From the NCBI RefSeq assembly GCF_004137355.1, contig NZ_SDVB01000170.1, positions 476,918-540,917 on the forward strand: a stretch of 64,000 nucleotides of DNA. Direction: 5' to 3'. Made by a program: the position numbers and the translations under genes. Under the pieces are notes generated by a model that saw only the letters and a list, made by a program, of their open reading frames with translations, was not told where the DNA came from and did no database searches. Origin of the DNA: Ciceribacter ferrooxidans. GTDB lineage: Bacteria; Pseudomonadota; Alphaproteobacteria; Rhizobiales; Rhizobiaceae. Shown here piece after piece: positions 29,917 through 40,253 of this stretch. Each line of letters opens with the position of its first letter. The stretch's first letter is position 1.

Positions 29917-30464
29917 TGCGGTCGAGGCCCTCCGGGAACGGCCAATGTGACGGATCCGGTCTCGACGCTCTCTTCGGGGATATCGCGCAGATGCGCTTCC
30001 TCCTCGATCATCCAGCGGGCCAGTCCATGCATGTCGGGGGCGTCCTCGCCCCTTTCGGGATATATATTGCGCACGAGCGCCTGCGCCAACAGTTGCTCGT
30101 CACCTTTGTCGAGCGCGGCGCCATAGGACTCGGCGCGACCGTAAAAGCGGCCGGCGAGCTTCTTCATCCGTTTCGGCACGCCGGGATCACCGACACCGAG
30201 TTCGCGGATGGAATGATCGACGTCCTGGAAGAAGGCGTCGATGATCTCCTGGGCGAGTTCCTGACCGCTGCGCGCCGATTTCGACGTGCGCCTGAAGAAC
30301 AGAATCAGCACGATCGAGAGCATCTCGAAACGGCCCATGACCGTGTCGGGAGCCGAGAGGTCGGTGTAGAAATACGGTGTACGCGCCGCCGCCGTGAGCG
30401 CCGCATATTGCCGTTCCATGATCTGCCTGTTGTGCTTTTTCTGCCGGAAAAATCCGAATAGCAT
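29913..30464 (-). CDS. Ubiquinol-cytochrome c chaperone (CBP3/UQCC1-like)
   Basis: The 183-residue product contains the CBP3-type domain: IMERQYAALTAAARTPYFYTDLSAPDTVMGRFEMLSIVLILFFRR, then DAFFQDVDHSIRELGVGDPGVPKRMKKLAGRFYGRAESY, about residues 14-105. In mitochondria this family assists cytochrome b synthesis for complex III; an equivalent role in bacteria is inferred. The start MLFGFFRQKK at 30464 is chosen over the longer reading to 30668, which would run into the omlA promoter region. It overlaps DUF177 by 4 bp. Confidence 0.88.
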   Translation of the reverse strand: MLFGFFRQKKHNRQIMERQYAALTAAARTPYFYTDLSAPDTVMGRFEMLSIVLILFFRRTSKSARSGQELAQEIIDAFFQDVDHSIRELGVGDPGVPKRMKKLAGRFYGRAESYGAALDKGDEQLLAQALVRNIYPERGEDAPDMHGLARWMIEEEAHLRDIPEESVETGSVTLAVPGGPRPQ

Positions 30465-30728
30465 CGATTCTGCCAAAAAGGGCCGCGGGAACATCCGCGC
30501 CGGCCCATGGTCGTGTTGCATGATTGCGAAAGCTGGTTTACCGAAGCAGACGCGAATTGCAATGCCGTTTTGCGCCGTCTGCCATGCACGCCATGCGCCG
30601 GACGAGCCGAAGCGAGGAGCTTCGTTGTGTCGCCGGTCTTCCCCGGAAAGGCCACAATGATAGCGCAACAGGTTCGCGGGCGCCCCGGCGCTCCAACGGA
30701 AAAGTCATTGGGAGACGTGTGGTTGGAA

Positions 30729-31211
30729 ATGCGATACATCAGATCGGACAGGCGATTTTTCGGCGCCGCCCTCGCCATCGCCCTCGTAGCGGGCGGTCTC
30801 TCCGGCTGCAAGACCTCCGAAGTCTTCCATAACGGCTACATCGTCGACCAGGCCTCTCTCGACCTGGTTCCCGAAGGCTCGAGCCGCGAACAGGTGCTCC
30901 TCTCGCTCGGCACGCCTTCGACCACCGCGACCTTCGATGCGGAGGTCTTCTACTACATCTCGCAGAAGCGCACCCGTTCGGTGGCCTTCATGAAGCCGAA
31001 GCTGGTCGACCAGCAGGTGCTCGCGATCTATTTCGACAAGGACGGCGTCGTCAGCCGGCGCGCCAACTACACGCTGAAGGACGGCAAGGTCTTCGACACG
31101 ATTTCCCGCACCACACCGACGGGCGGCAAGGACCTCACCTTCCTGCAGCAGATCCTTTCGGGTGGCGGCGGCGCGGCAAACTCCGTCAAGAACCTGTTCA
31201 ACAATCTTTGA
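30729..31211 (+). CDS. bamE: Outer membrane assembly lipoprotein BamE/OmlA
   Basis: The 160-residue protein starts with a lipoprotein signal peptide (FGAALAIALVAGGLSGC, lipobox LSGC). It has the SmpA/OmlA domain GYIVDQASLDLVPEGSSREQVLLSLGTPSTTATFDAEVFYYIS (about 38-82). BamE supports the Bam complex that inserts outer-membrane beta-barrels. The exact start is not firm: in-frame GTG 30717 and TTG 30723 lie closer to the GGGAG site. It is divergent from the CBP3-like gene, and a strong terminator follows. Confidence 0.92.
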   Translation: MRYIRSDRRFFGAALAIALVAGGLSGCKTSEVFHNGYIVDQASLDLVPEGSSREQVLLSLGTPSTTATFDAEVFYYISQKRTRSVAFMKPKLVDQQVLAIYFDKDGVVSRRANYTLKDGKVFDTISRTTPTGGKDLTFLQQILSGGGGAANSVKNLFNNL

Positions 31212-31271
31212 TCCGGCACCTGCCGGCGCCCGAAGGGATGCCGGTCGAATGTCAGGAACGGCCACAAGAGA

Positions 31272-31308
31272 AAGCCCGCGGAAATCGCTTTCCGCGGGCT
31301 TCGTTTTT
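31272..31308 (+). terminator. Intrinsic terminator after bamE (possibly bidirectional)
   Basis: A perfect 13-bp stem AAGCCCGCGGAAA / TTTCCGCGGGCTT with a TCGC loop (31272-31301) is followed by CGTTTTT. On the other strand the hairpin is followed by a T-rich stretch, so it may also end the convergent hppA transcript. Confidence 0.92.
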
Positions 31309-31330
31309 GCCTGTTACCCCGTCACCCCTA

Positions 31331-33469
31331 TCAGGCGGCGAGCATCGCCAGCAGAAGGAGTGCCACGATGTTGGTGATCTTGATCGCCGGGTTCACGGCC
31401 GGGCCTGCGGTATCCTTGTAGGGATCGCCGACGGTATCGCCGGTGACGGACGCCTTGTGGGCGTCCGAACCCTTCAGGTGCTTGACCCCGTCCTTGTCGA
31501 TGAAGCCGTCCTCGAAGCTCTTCTTGGCATTGTCCCATGCACCGCCGCCGGAGGTCATGGAAATCGCGACGAAGAGCCCGTTGACGATCACGCCGAGGAG
31601 CGAGGCGCCGAGCGCGGCGAAGGCCGAGGCCTTGGAGCCGGAGATGAGCAGCACGCCGAAATAGACGACGAGCGGCGCCAGAACCGGCAGCAGCGACGGC
31701 ACGATCATTTCCCGGATCGCCGCCTTGGTCAGCATGTCGACGGCGCGACCGTAATCCGGCTTCACCGTGCCCTGCATGATGCCGGCATTCTCGCGGAACT
31801 GACGGCGAACCTCCTCGACGATCGAACCGGCGGCGCGACCGACGGCGGTCATGGCGATACCGCCGAAGAGATACGGGATGAGGCCACCGAAGATCAGGCC
31901 GGCGACGACATAAGGGTTCGACAGGCTGAAGGAGATGTCACCGATACCCGCGAAATACGGATAGCGGTCGCTGTTGGTTGCAAAGAACTGCAGATCGTTC
32001 GAATAGGCCGCGAAGAGCACCAGCGCGCCGAGGCCGGCCGATCCGATCGCATAGCCCTTGGTCACCGCCTTGGTGGTGTTGCCGACAGCGTCGAGCGCGT
32101 CGGTGGACTTGCGCACTTCCGACGGCAGGCCCGCCATTTCGGCGATACCGCCGGCATTGTCGGTGACCGGGCCGAAGGCGTCGAGCGCGACGATCATGCC
32201 GGCGAGGCCGAGCATGGTCGTCACCGCGATGGCGGTTCCGAACAGGCCGGCGAGCTGGTAGGTCGCGACGATGCCGCCGACGATGACGATCGCAGGAAGA
32301 GCGGTCGACTCGAGCGAGACCGCAAGGCCCTGGATGACGTTGGTGCCGTGGCCGGTGACGGAGGCCTGGGCGATCGAGTTCACCGGACGCTTGTTCGTGC
32401 CGGTATAGTATTCGGTGATCACCACGATGAGGGCCGTGACGACGAGGCCGAGAATGCCGCAGATGAAGAGGTTCCATCCGGTGACATCGGCGCCGGCGAC
32501 CGTGCCGATCGTACCCCAGCCGATGGTGAGCGACGTGGCCGCGCCGAGCCCGAGGAGCGAGAGGAGCCCGGTGACGATCAGTCCTTTGTAGAGCGCGCCC
32601 ATGATCGAGCCGTTCACACCGAGCTTCACGAAGAAGGTACCGACGATCGAAGTGATGATGCAGGCGCCGCAGATCGCGAGCGGATAGATCATCGCCGTTT
32701 CGAGCGCCGGAGTGCCGGCGAAGAAGATCGCTGCGAGCACCATGGTCGCGACTACGGAGACGGCATAGGTCTCGAAGAGGTCGGCCGCCATGCCGGCGCA
32801 GTCGCCGACATTGTCGCCGACGTTGTCGGCGATCGTCGCCGGATTGCGCGGGTCGTCCTCCGGAATACCGGCTTCCACCTTGCCGACGAGGTCGCCGCCG
32901 ACATCCGCACCCTTGGTGAAGATACCGCCGCCGAGACGGGCGAAGATGGAGATGAGCGAGGCGCCGAAACCGAGAGCGACCAGCGAGTCGATGGCCTCGC
33001 GGGAGCCCGGTTCATGGCCGAGCACTGCCGTCAGGATGTAGAAGTAGATGGAGACGCCGAGAAGCGCGAGACCGGCAACCAGCATGCCGGTGATCGCACC
33101 CGACTTGAAGGCGATGTCGAGGCCTGCCGAAAGGCTGCCCGATGCAGCCTGGGCGGTGCGGACGTTGGCGCGCACCGACACATGCATGCCGATGAAGCCC
33201 GCAGCGCCCGAGAGGACCGCCCCGATCAGGAAGCCGACGGCGGCGGTTCCCGAGAGCAGCAGCCAGGTGCCGACGAACACCACGGCCCCCACCGCGGCGA
33301 TCGTCATGTACTGACGCGCGAGATAGGCCTGCGCCCCCTCCCGGATGAAGCCCGCGATTTCCTGCATACGCGTATTGCCCTGGTCGGCGGCAAGCACCGA
33401 GCGCGTCGCCCAGATCGCATAGGCGATCGAGAGCAACCCGCATAGAATAACGCCTACAAGTACTGTCAT
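31331..33469 (-). CDS. hppA: Membrane-bound proton-pumping pyrophosphatase, K+-independent type
   Basis: The 712-residue protein has about 16 transmembrane helices. It carries the pyrophosphate-binding motif [20 protein letters not shown] (181-200) with [21 protein letters not shown] after it, and the C-terminal [17 protein letters not shown]. It hydrolyses PPi and pumps H+. At the diagnostic site the sequence is GNTTKA, with Lys467; lysine instead of alanine there marks the K+-independent subfamily. ATG at 33469 follows GGAGGT with 8-bp spacing, so the upstream in-frame codon at 33484 is rejected. Confidence 0.96.
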   Translation of the reverse strand: MTVLVGVILCGLLSIAYAIWATRSVLAADQGNTRMQEIAGFIREGAQAYLARQYMTIAAVGAVVFVGTWLLLSGTAAVGFLIGAVLSGAAGFIGMHVSVRANVRTAQAASGSLSAGLDIAFKSGAITGMLVAGLALLGVSIYFYILTAVLGHEPGSREAIDSLVALGFGASLISIFARLGGGIFTKGADVGGDLVGKVEAGIPEDDPRNPATIADNVGDNVGDCAGMAADLFETYAVSVVATMVLAAIFFAGTPALETAMIYPLAICGACIITSIVGTFFVKLGVNGSIMGALYKGLIVTGLLSLLGLGAATSLTIGWGTIGTVAGADVTGWNLFICGILGLVVTALIVVITEYYTGTNKRPVNSIAQASVTGHGTNVIQGLAVSLESTALPAIVIVGGIVATYQLAGLFGTAIAVTTMLGLAGMIVALDAFGPVTDNAGGIAEMAGLPSEVRKSTDALDAVGNTTKAVTKGYAIGSAGLGALVLFAAYSNDLQFFATNSDRYPYFAGIGDISFSLSNPYVVAGLIFGGLIPYLFGGIAMTAVGRAAGSIVEEVRRQFRENAGIMQGTVKPDYGRAVDMLTKAAIREMIVPSLLPVLAPLVVYFGVLLISGSKASAFAALGASLLGVIVNGLFVAISMTSGGGAWDNAKKSFEDGFIDKDGVKHLKGSDAHKASVTGDTVGDPYKDTAGPAVNPAIKITNIVALLLLAMLAA

Positions 33470-33648
33470 TCGCAATACCTCCAAATTCGCCCGGACGCAC
33501 TGTCGCGCCGCGCGGTCCCTTCGCCGGACTCAAGCCCCTCCTCAGAAGCTGATCGGCCCGGACGCGAGATTGCGTGGAGGATCGAATGGCGTCAAGAGCC
33601 GCATTTTGCGGTCGACGCGATGGAAACAGGCGAAATGTCGCGGTTTTT

Positions 33649-34872
33649 TCAGGCGCTTGGGCGCGCGGCCCGCATCTGCAGCAGCACCAGCACCAGGCAG
33701 ACGATGGTGACCGGCCAGATGACGAGGTTCATGACGGACCAGCCATAGGCGGTGAAGACCTTGCCCGACGAAAACGAGGAAAGCGCCACCAGACCAAACA
33801 GGATGATGTCGTGGAAACCCTGGACCTTGTCGGCCTCCTGTGGGCGGTAGCTGGATGCGACGATCGCTGTCGCGCCGATGAAGCCGAAGTTCCAGCCGAC
33901 GCCGAGCAGCACCAGCGCACCCCAGAAGTTCCAGAGCTCGACGCCCATATGGGCGACGACGGCGCAGGCCATCAGGATCACAAGTCCGGCGATGACCACC
34001 TTCTCCGTGCCGAAACGCGAGATCAGCACGCCGGTGAAGAAGCTCGGTGCGAACATCGCGATCACGTGCCACTGGATGCCGAGGGTGGCGAGATCGGACG
34101 AAAAGCCGCAGCCGACCACCATGGCGAGCGGTGCGCCCGTCATCATGAACGTCATCAGCGCATAGGAGCTGACGCCGCAGATCATGCCGGTGATGAAGCG
34201 CTGCGTCATCACGATCTCGCGCAGCGGGCGTGCGGGCGCGCCGTCGATGCCGCTGCGGCCGTTCATGGCCGGCAGGTTCAGGAAGGAGAGAACCCCGATC
34301 GCGGCGAGCATCAGCGGCACCATGGCCGTGAAGGCGCCGGCGAAGGTGACCGGCGCGAAGTAGTCCTTCATCCAGATCGCAAGCTGCGGACCGACGATCG
34401 CCGAAATGATCCCGCCGGCGAGAATCCAGGAGATCGCCTTGCCCTTGTAGAACGTCGGCGAGGCATCCGCCGCGGCAAAGCGGATCTTCTGGGTGAAGCC
34501 GCCGGAAAGGCCGATCAGCAGCAGACCGAAGGCGAAGAGCCAGAAGTCGGAGCGGAACAGCGCGAGCGTCGCGACGGTGCCGCCGACGGCACCCATGAGC
34601 GCCCCGAACATGAAACTCGTCCGGCGGCCGAGGAAACGCGAGGCCAGCGCCACCACGATCGCGCCGATGGCGACGCCGACGTTGAAACCGGTGAGCGGAG
34701 CCGTCGCGAGCGACTTGTCGGCACCGAGCAGCTGGAAGCCGGCCAGACCGCCGACGGAGAAGCTTAAGGGCGCGGCCGAGCCGAGGATAGACTGGGCAGC
34801 CGTGAGGATGAAGACATTGCGCTTGGCTGAACTCAGCTGCGTCTCAAGCCCGCCTGCTTCGACAGCGCTCAT
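33649..34872 (-). CDS. MFS transporter
   Basis: The 407-residue protein has twelve predicted hydrophobic segments. The cytoplasmic loop SRFLGRRTSFMFGALMGAVGG between helices 2 and 3 resembles the MFS signature, and a longer central loop (NLPAMNGRSGIDGAPARPLREIV) separates the two halves. Helix 1 contains LGSAAPLSFSVGGLAG. Substrate cannot be told from sequence. It lies 23 bp downstream of nusB on the same strand and may be read through from it. Confidence 0.9.
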   Translation of the reverse strand: MSAVEAGGLETQLSSAKRNVFILTAAQSILGSAAPLSFSVGGLAGFQLLGADKSLATAPLTGFNVGVAIGAIVVALASRFLGRRTSFMFGALMGAVGGTVATLALFRSDFWLFAFGLLLIGLSGGFTQKIRFAAADASPTFYKGKAISWILAGGIISAIVGPQLAIWMKDYFAPVTFAGAFTAMVPLMLAAIGVLSFLNLPAMNGRSGIDGAPARPLREIVMTQRFITGMICGVSSYALMTFMMTGAPLAMVVGCGFSSDLATLGIQWHVIAMFAPSFFTGVLISRFGTEKVVIAGLVILMACAVVAHMGVELWNFWGALVLLGVGWNFGFIGATAIVASSYRPQEADKVQGFHDIILFGLVALSSFSSGKVFTAYGWSVMNLVIWPVTIVCLVLVLLQMRAARPSA

Positions 34873-34895
34873 TTAAGGCTCCTATCGCCTGTTCT

Positions 34896-35381
34896 TCACT
34901 TTCCGGCGGGTCCGCGAACCTGCTTGGCGATACGGTCGAGCACCGCATTGACGAGCTTCGGCTCCTCCCCTTCGAAGAAGGCGCGAGCGATCTCCACATA
35001 TTCCGTGGCGATGACGGCGACGGGAACGTCCTTGCGCTCCAGAAGCTCAAAGGTGCCGGCGCGCAGGATGGCGCGGACGGTGCTGTCGATGCGCGATAGC
35101 GGCCAGTCGTCCTGCAGGGCGTTGCTGATCAGCGGGTCGATCTTGGTCTGGTCGCGCACGACACCGGACACGATCGAGCGGAACCAGGAAGGATCGGCCT
35201 TCACATAGGTCTCTCCGTCGATTTCCTGTCCCAGCCGATGAGCTTCGTACTCCGCCACGACTTCGAGCACGCCAGAGCCGGCGATGTCCATTTGGTAGAG
35301 CGCCTGCACGGCCGCGAGGCGTGCGGCACCTCGCTGGTTCGCGACCTTGATCGTCGGCTGCTGCTTTTCGTCCTTGCCCAT
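34896..35381 (-). CDS. nusB: Transcription antitermination factor NusB
   Basis: The 161-residue all-helical protein has an N-terminal basic segment [23 protein letters not shown] (about 13-35), [23 protein letters not shown] and the C-terminal [38 protein letters not shown]. It binds boxA RNA with NusE (S10) in rRNA antitermination. It follows ribH with a 3-bp gap, the usual ribH-nusB pair. Confidence 0.96.
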   Translation of the reverse strand: MGKDEKQQPTIKVANQRGAARLAAVQALYQMDIAGSGVLEVVAEYEAHRLGQEIDGETYVKADPSWFRSIVSGVVRDQTKIDPLISNALQDDWPLSRIDSTVRAILRAGTFELLERKDVPVAVIATEYVEIARAFFEGEEPKLVNAVLDRIAKQVRGPAGK

Positions 35382-35384
35382 CGG

Positions 35385-35843
35385 TCAGCCACCCAGTTTC
35401 TGCTTGAGCGCGATCATCGTCAGCGCGGCGCGAGCGGCGAAGCCGCCCTTGTCCATCTCCGAACGGCGGGCCCGCGCCCAGGCCTGCGCCTCGTTCTCGA
35501 CGGTCAGGATGCCGTTGCCGATCGGCAGCGATTCCGAGACCGCCAGATCCATCAGCGCCCGGGAGGATTCGTTGGAGACGATATCGAAGTGGTAGGTCTC
35601 GCCGCGGATCACCATGCCGAGCGCGACGAAGCCGTCATATTCCGTGCCGCCGGCATCCGCACCGTCGAGCGCCATGGCAATCGCCGCGGGAATCTCCAGC
35701 GCGCCGGGCACGGTTACGACGTCATAGGTCGCGCCCGCCTCGCCGAGCGCCGCCTTCGCTCCGTCGAGCAACGCGTCCGACATATCGTCGTAGAAACGGG
35801 CTTCTACGATCAGGAGATGGGGAGCCGATTGCGTCTGTGGCAT
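35385..35843 (-). CDS. ribH: 6,7-dimethyl-8-ribityllumazine synthase
   Basis: The 152-residue protein has the lumazine-synthase core: [70 protein letters not shown] and [14 protein letters not shown]. It condenses the pyrimidine with dihydroxybutanone phosphate in riboflavin synthesis and assembles into a cage or decamer. The start MPQTQSAPH at 35843 follows AGGATC; the extended reading to 35993 has no family support. It is co-directional with nusB. Confidence 0.95.
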   Translation of the reverse strand: MPQTQSAPHLLIVEARFYDDMSDALLDGAKAALGEAGATYDVVTVPGALEIPAAIAMALDGADAGGTEYDGFVALGMVIRGETYHFDIVSNESSRALMDLAVSESLPIGNGILTVENEAQAWARARRSEMDKGGFAARAALTMIALKQKLGG

Positions 35844-36144
35844 GGGTATGATCCTGGAAACGGGGAAAATCGGGCGCGGCCCGAACAGACCGCGGTCAAA
35901 CCATGCCCGCCCGCCATTGGCAAGTGTTTTTAAACCGGCCTTGCCCAAATGCGAAACGACGCCGCCGAAACGGCGCGCGGACGACGCCTCCAAAGAGGCG
36001 ATTTGATGGCATCGCGCATTACGATTGTTTAATCGAATTCAACAGCTTAGTGATTGGAACTTGATCTGGAAGGGGCTCATATCTCTCTTCGTAAGCGCCA
36101 CGGAAACCCTCCCGTTCCGCTGACTTCATCAAAGGAGAAAAGTC
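35844..36144. other. Divergent intergenic region between ribH and a secreted-protein gene
   Basis: This 301-bp gap has no coding region I can support. It contains two short hairpins, CGCCG-AAA-CGGCG near 35959-35980 and CGCCTC-CAAA-GAGGCG at 35985-36000. I checked the ribH-proximal strand for an FMN riboswitch and did not find its conserved core. Promoters for both genes must lie here but none matches consensus well enough to mark. Confidence 0.5.
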
Positions 36145-36486
36145 ATGAACCGCTTTACCAAGATTGCCTCCGCCACCCTGTTCGCCGTTCTTTCCGTCGC
36201 CGGTTACAGCCACGCTGCGACACCGCGTGCTGTCGACGACGCGCTCCGCTCCACGGCGAGGCCCGCGTTCAACGTGGTCGAGCTGTCGTCGCTCGACCAT
36301 CGCAGCCCTGTCCTCGCGGAATACAAGGACGTGAGCCCCGCCTCGATGTCCGCCCGCGACCTGCAGGCATCGATCGAGTCGAACCACAGCCTTCGCCGAC
36401 AACTGAGCGCCGAGAACGTCGAGATCGGCAACATCGTCGGCGCCGAACGGGCCGCCGACGGCAGCTTCGTCTTCTATCTCCGCTGA
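36145..36486 (+). CDS. Small secreted protein of unknown function
   Basis: The 113-residue product has a clear AAGGAG site and a Sec signal peptide of ~24 residues (ending SVAGYSHA). The mature ~89 residues have no cysteines and no domain I recognise. DLQASIESNHSLRRQLSAENVEIGNIVGAERAADGSFVFYLR forms a plausible helix plus two strands. A periplasmic role is expected from the signal peptide. It is convergent with ribE. Confidence 0.78.
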   Translation: MNRFTKIASATLFAVLSVAGYSHAATPRAVDDALRSTARPAFNVVELSSLDHRSPVLAEYKDVSPASMSARDLQASIESNHSLRRQLSAENVEIGNIVGAERAADGSFVFYLR

Positions 36487-36574
36487 CCGGCCCTTGCGGC
36501 AGGATCGAAGGCGCCTCGCGGGTTTTCCCGCGGGGCGTCCGCGCGTTTCGGCCTATCCCGCAGAAACGCCGGCG

Positions 36575-37210
36575 TCAGCCGGCGGAAACGGAGCCGGTTG
36601 TCCGGTCGGGGAATTCCGCAAGCCGCGCCGCATAACGCGCCATGGTATCGACCTCGAAGTTCACCTTGTCGCCCGCCTTGCGTTCGCCCCAGGTGGTGAC
36701 CTCCAGCGTGTGGCGGATCAGCAGGATGTCGAAATCTGTGCCGTCGACCGCATTGACGGTGAGCGAGGTCCCGTCGAGCGCCACCGAACCCTTCGGCGCG
36801 ACGAAACGGGCGAGGTGCTCCGGCACCCGCAGGCGGATACGCACGGCATCGCCCTCCGGTGCCACGGAAAGGATCTCGGCGGTACCGTCGACATGACCCG
36901 AAACGATGTGACCGCCGAGCTCGTCGCCGATCTTCAGCGACCGTTCGAGATTGACGCGCGTCCCCTTCATCCAGCTGCCGATGGTGGTGAGACGCAACGC
37001 CTCTTCCCAGGCCTCGACCTCGTACCAGCGGGCATTGCTGCCCTGCTCCGGCAGGCCGGTCACGGTGAGGCAGGTGCCGGCATGGGCGATCGACGCCCCC
37101 ATGTCGATGGTCGCCGGATCGTAGCTCGTGGCGATACGGAGCCGGACGCCCTCCTTCAGCGGCGTGACGGACTCGACGGTGCCAATATCGGTGACGATGC
37201 CGGTGAACAT
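36575..37210 (-). CDS. ribE: Riboflavin synthase alpha chain
   Basis: The 211-residue protein begins with the diagnostic MFTGIVTDIGTVES and has two lumazine-binding repeats (about 1-97 and 98-195). These carry GASIAHAGTCLTVTG and LGGHIVSGHVDGTAEI in the first half and KGSVALDGTSLTVNAVDG in the second. It dismutates two lumazine molecules to riboflavin. Its start touches the ribD stop, so ribD-ribE are translated in tandem. Confidence 0.96.
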   Translation of the reverse strand: MFTGIVTDIGTVESVTPLKEGVRLRIATSYDPATIDMGASIAHAGTCLTVTGLPEQGSNARWYEVEAWEEALRLTTIGSWMKGTRVNLERSLKIGDELGGHIVSGHVDGTAEILSVAPEGDAVRIRLRVPEHLARFVAPKGSVALDGTSLTVNAVDGTDFDILLIRHTLEVTTWGERKAGDKVNFEVDTMARYAARLAEFPDRTTGSVSAG

Positions 37211-38307
37211 CAGATCCCTCTCTCGTAGTCGTCGAAACGGTCGGCGCCGAAGACTGCCGACCGCACGTGCTTGAAACCTTCCGGTATATGGTCGGTGTCG
37301 ACCGGTGCGGCAATACCGCCCGGACCGATCGCTCCCGGTCCGTGGAACAACAGGATGCGATCGACCAGCCCCGCATTGAGGAAAGCTCTCGCGGTCTTCG
37401 CTCCGCCCTCGACCAGGACGGACGAAATGCCCCGCGAGACCAGCCCGAAGAGCAGGCCTTCGACATCGTCTGCCTCCACCACTTCGACGCCTTGGGCTTC
37501 GAGCGTTGCGCGGCGGGCACGCAGGGATTCTGCGGCCGGGCCATGCGCTCCTTCGGCGGCGACCGCGATCACCGGAACGTCTCGCGCCGAGCGCACGAGC
37601 TTGGAGGTGACCGGGAGGTCGAGATTGCGGTCAAGAACGACGCGAACCGGCGAATAGCGCTCAAGACCGGGCAAGCGGACGGTCAGTTCCGGGTCGTCGG
37701 CGAGCGCCGTGCCGATACCGACGAGGATGGCGTCGGTCTCGGCTCGCAGGAGATGCACCTGTCCGCGCGACTGAGGCCCGGTGATGGCGATCTGCCCCTC
37801 GCCTTCCCGGCCGATCATACCGTCGGACGATATGGCAAGCTTCAGAAGCACTTGCGGACGTTTCTTGATCTGTCGAGTGAGGTAGGCGGCAAGCGCCCTG
37901 CGCCCCTCCTCCTCGAGAATACCGGTGACCACCTCGATGCCGGCTTCCCCGAGGATCTTCACGCCGCGTCCGGAGACGCGCGGGTCGGGATCAAGCACGG
38001 AAATGACCACGCGGGCGATGCCGGCGGCGACGATCGCGTTGGCGCAGGGCGGCGTCCGGCCGTAGTGCGAACACGGTTCGAGGGTCACATAAGCGGTCGC
38101 GCCGCTCGCCTTCTCGCCGGCCTCGGCCAGCGCCTGCGTTTCGGCATGGGGGCGCCCGCCCTCGGCCGTCACGCCGCGGCCGACGATTTCACCGTCCTTG
38201 ACGATCAGACAGCCGACGGAGGGATTTGTGGAGGTTCGTCCCAGATGCGTGAGCGCGAGACGCAGCGCCGCTTCCATAAACCGCCGGTCGTCGGAAGCGG
38301 CGTCCAC
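37210..38307 (-). CDS. ribD: Bifunctional riboflavin deaminase/reductase RibD, GTG start
   Basis: The 365-residue protein has an N-terminal zinc deaminase domain (His54 and Glu56 in PHAETQAL, Cys79 and Cys88 in EPCSHYGRTPPC). The C-terminal reductase domain has RPQVLLKLAISSDGMIG, ILVGIGTALADDPELTVR and SSVLVEGGAKTARAFLNAGLVD. It performs two consecutive steps of riboflavin synthesis. It starts with GTG at 38307, 3 bp after nrdR, in a glyA-nrdR-ribD-ribE run. Confidence 0.96.
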   Translation of the reverse strand: MDAASDDRRFMEAALRLALTHLGRTSTNPSVGCLIVKDGEIVGRGVTAEGGRPHAETQALAEAGEKASGATAYVTLEPCSHYGRTPPCANAIVAAGIARVVISVLDPDPRVSGRGVKILGEAGIEVVTGILEEEGRRALAAYLTRQIKKRPQVLLKLAISSDGMIGREGEGQIAITGPQSRGQVHLLRAETDAILVGIGTALADDPELTVRLPGLERYSPVRVVLDRNLDLPVTSKLVRSARDVPVIAVAAEGAHGPAAESLRARRATLEAQGVEVVEADDVEGLLFGLVSRGISSVLVEGGAKTARAFLNAGLVDRILLFHGPGAIGPGGIAAPVDTDHIPEGFKHVRSAVFGADRFDDYERGI

Positions 38308-38310
38308 GGT

Positions 38311-38787
38311 TCACTCCATCCCGTGGTCGCGGGAGATCTTGGCGTTGATTTCGGCGATCACGTGCTCGAAATCCTCGGCATGAGAGAAGTCCCGATAGAC
38401 CGAGGCGTAGCGAACAAAGCCGACATCGTCGAGGCTCTTCAGCGCTTCGAGGACCTGCAGGCCGATCGCCTCCGACGAGATTTCCGTCTCGCCTGAGCTT
38501 TCGAGCCGCCGCACGATGCCGGAGACCGCCCTTTCGATCCGGTCGCGGTCGACCGGCCGCTTGCGCAGCGCGATCTCGAAGGACCGCACCAGCTTGTCGC
38601 GGTCGAACGGAACCTTGCGGCCGGTCTTCTTGACCACCGTCAGTTCACGCAGTTGCACCCGCTCGAAGGTGGTGAAGCGGCCGCCGCAATCCGGGCAGAT
38701 GCGGCGCCGGCGGATGGACGTGTTGTCCTCCGCCGGCCGCGAGTCCTTGACCTGGGTCTCGTCCGATCCGCAGAAAGGGCAGCGCAT
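38311..38787 (-). CDS. nrdR: Transcriptional repressor NrdR
   Basis: The 158-residue protein has the NrdR zinc ribbon (Cys3, Cys6, Cys31, Cys34 in MRCPFCGS and [10 protein letters not shown]) followed by an ATP-cone domain with [29 protein letters not shown]. It senses dATP/ATP and represses ribonucleotide reductase genes. It lies 9 bp downstream of glyA and 3 bp upstream of ribD on the same strand. Confidence 0.97.
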   Translation of the reverse strand: MRCPFCGSDETQVKDSRPAEDNTSIRRRRICPDCGGRFTTFERVQLRELTVVKKTGRKVPFDRDKLVRSFEIALRKRPVDRDRIERAVSGIVRRLESSGETEISSEAIGLQVLEALKSLDDVGFVRYASVYRDFSHAEDFEHVIAEINAKISRDHGME

Positions 38788-38796
38788 CCGCTCTCC

Positions 38797-40086
38797 TTAC
38801 ATGTACGGATACATCGGGAAGCGGCCGGTGAGGGCCACGACCTTTTCGCGGACGGAAGCCTCGACGCCGGCGTTGCCCTCGTCGGAGTTCGCGACCTTCA
38901 GGCCGTCGAGAACTTCGATGATCAGATTGCCGATCTCGCGGAACTCGGCTTCCTTGAAGCCGCGGGTCGTGCCGGCCGGCGTGCCGAGACGAACGCCCGA
39001 GGTGACAAAGGGCTTTTCCGGATCGAAGGGAATGCCGTTCTTGTTGCAGGTGACGTAGGCACGACCGAGGGCCGCCTCGGCGCGCTTGCCGGTTGCGTTC
39101 TTCTTGCGGAGGTCGACGAGCATCAGGTGGTTGTCGGTGCCGCCCGAAACGATGTCGACGCCGCCAGCCATAAGCGTGTCTGCCAGAGCCTTGGAGTTCT
39201 TGACGATCTGCGCCGCATAGTCCTTGAACTCGGGCTTCAGCGCTTCGCCGAGCGCGACCGCCTTGGCGGCGATGACGTGCATCAGCGGGCCGCCCTGCAG
39301 GCCGGGGAAGACGGCCGAGTTGATCTTCTTCGCGATATCCTCGTCATTGGTCAGCACCATGCCGCCGCGCGGGCCGCGCAGCGACTTGTGGGTCGTGGTG
39401 GTCGCGACGTGGCAGTGCGGGAACGGCGACGGATGCTGGCTACCGGCGACGAGACCGGCGATGTGGGCCATGTCGACCATCAGCCAGGCGCCGACTTCAT
39501 CGGCGATCTCGCGGAAGCGCTTCCAGTCCCAGACGCGGGAATAGGCGGTGCCGCCGGCGATGATCAGCTTCGGCTTGTGCTTGCGCGCCTTCTCGGCCAC
39601 GTCGTCCATGTCGAGCAGATGGTCGCCTTCGCGCACGCCGTAGGAGACGACGTTGAACCACTTGCCGGACATGTTGACCGGCGAGCCGTGGGTCAGGTGT
39701 CCCCCGGAATTGAGGTCGAGACCCATGAAGGTGTCGCCCGGCTGCAGGAGCGCCAGGAAGACCGCCTGGTTCATCTGCGAACCGGAATTCGGCTGGACGT
39801 TGGCGAAGTTGACGCCGAAGAGCTTCTTGGCGCGCTCGATCGCCAGTTCCTCGGCGATGTCGACATACTGGCAGCCGCCGTAATAGCGCTTGCCCGGATA
39901 GCCCTCGGCATACTTGTTCGTCATGATCGAACCCTGCGCCTCGAGCACGGCCCGCGAGACGATGTTCTCGGAAGCGATCAGCTCGATCTCATGGCGCTGG
40001 CGACCCAGTTCCTTCTCGATCGCGCCGAAGATTTCGGGATCGACCTCGGCGAGCGGGCGGGAGAAGAAGGCATCGGTGTTCGACAT
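38797..40086 (-). CDS. glyA: Serine hydroxymethyltransferase
   Basis: The 429-residue PLP enzyme has the lysine Lys234 in [15 protein letters not shown], the N-terminal [14 protein letters not shown] and [16 protein letters not shown] substrate motifs. It interconverts serine and glycine with tetrahydrofolate. ATG at 40086 follows AGGAG with 9-bp spacing; the in-frame extension to 40149 is not needed. A TTTGA-TGC-TCAAA palindrome at 40164-40176 lies in its promoter region. Confidence 0.97.
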   Translation of the reverse strand: MSNTDAFFSRPLAEVDPEIFGAIEKELGRQRHEIELIASENIVSRAVLEAQGSIMTNKYAEGYPGKRYYGGCQYVDIAEELAIERAKKLFGVNFANVQPNSGSQMNQAVFLALLQPGDTFMGLDLNSGGHLTHGSPVNMSGKWFNVVSYGVREGDHLLDMDDVAEKARKHKPKLIIAGGTAYSRVWDWKRFREIADEVGAWLMVDMAHIAGLVAGSQHPSPFPHCHVATTTTHKSLRGPRGGMVLTNDEDIAKKINSAVFPGLQGGPLMHVIAAKAVALGEALKPEFKDYAAQIVKNSKALADTLMAGGVDIVSGGTDNHLMLVDLRKKNATGKRAEAALGRAYVTCNKNGIPFDPEKPFVTSGVRLGTPAGTTRGFKEAEFREIGNLIIEVLDGLKVANSDEGNAGVEASVREKVVALTGRFPMYPYM

Positions 40087-40199
40087 AGTAGAGGGCTCCT
40101 GAACGGGTTGATGCCAAGGGGTCTTAGCCTCCCGCAGGACCGAGGGCAATACGGCTTACGACATTTGAGCATCAAAGAGCGATAACGCCCCGCGCGGAC

Positions 40200-40231
40200 G
40201 AAAAAAGCCGCGTCCCAGAGAGGCGCGGCTT
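40200..40231 (-). terminator. Intrinsic terminator downstream of ldtP
   Basis: On the minus strand AAGCCGCG pairs with CGCGGCTT (40205-40212 with 40224-40231) and runs into TTTTC. It lies 22 bp after the L,D-transpeptidase stop and separates it from glyA. Confidence 0.85.
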
Positions 40232-40253
40232 CAAAGGAGAGCGGCAAATGCCC

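Noticed and set aside
35844-36144. Possible FMN riboswitch upstream of ribH
   Set aside because: The conserved RFN core segments are absent; only two short unrelated hairpins are present.
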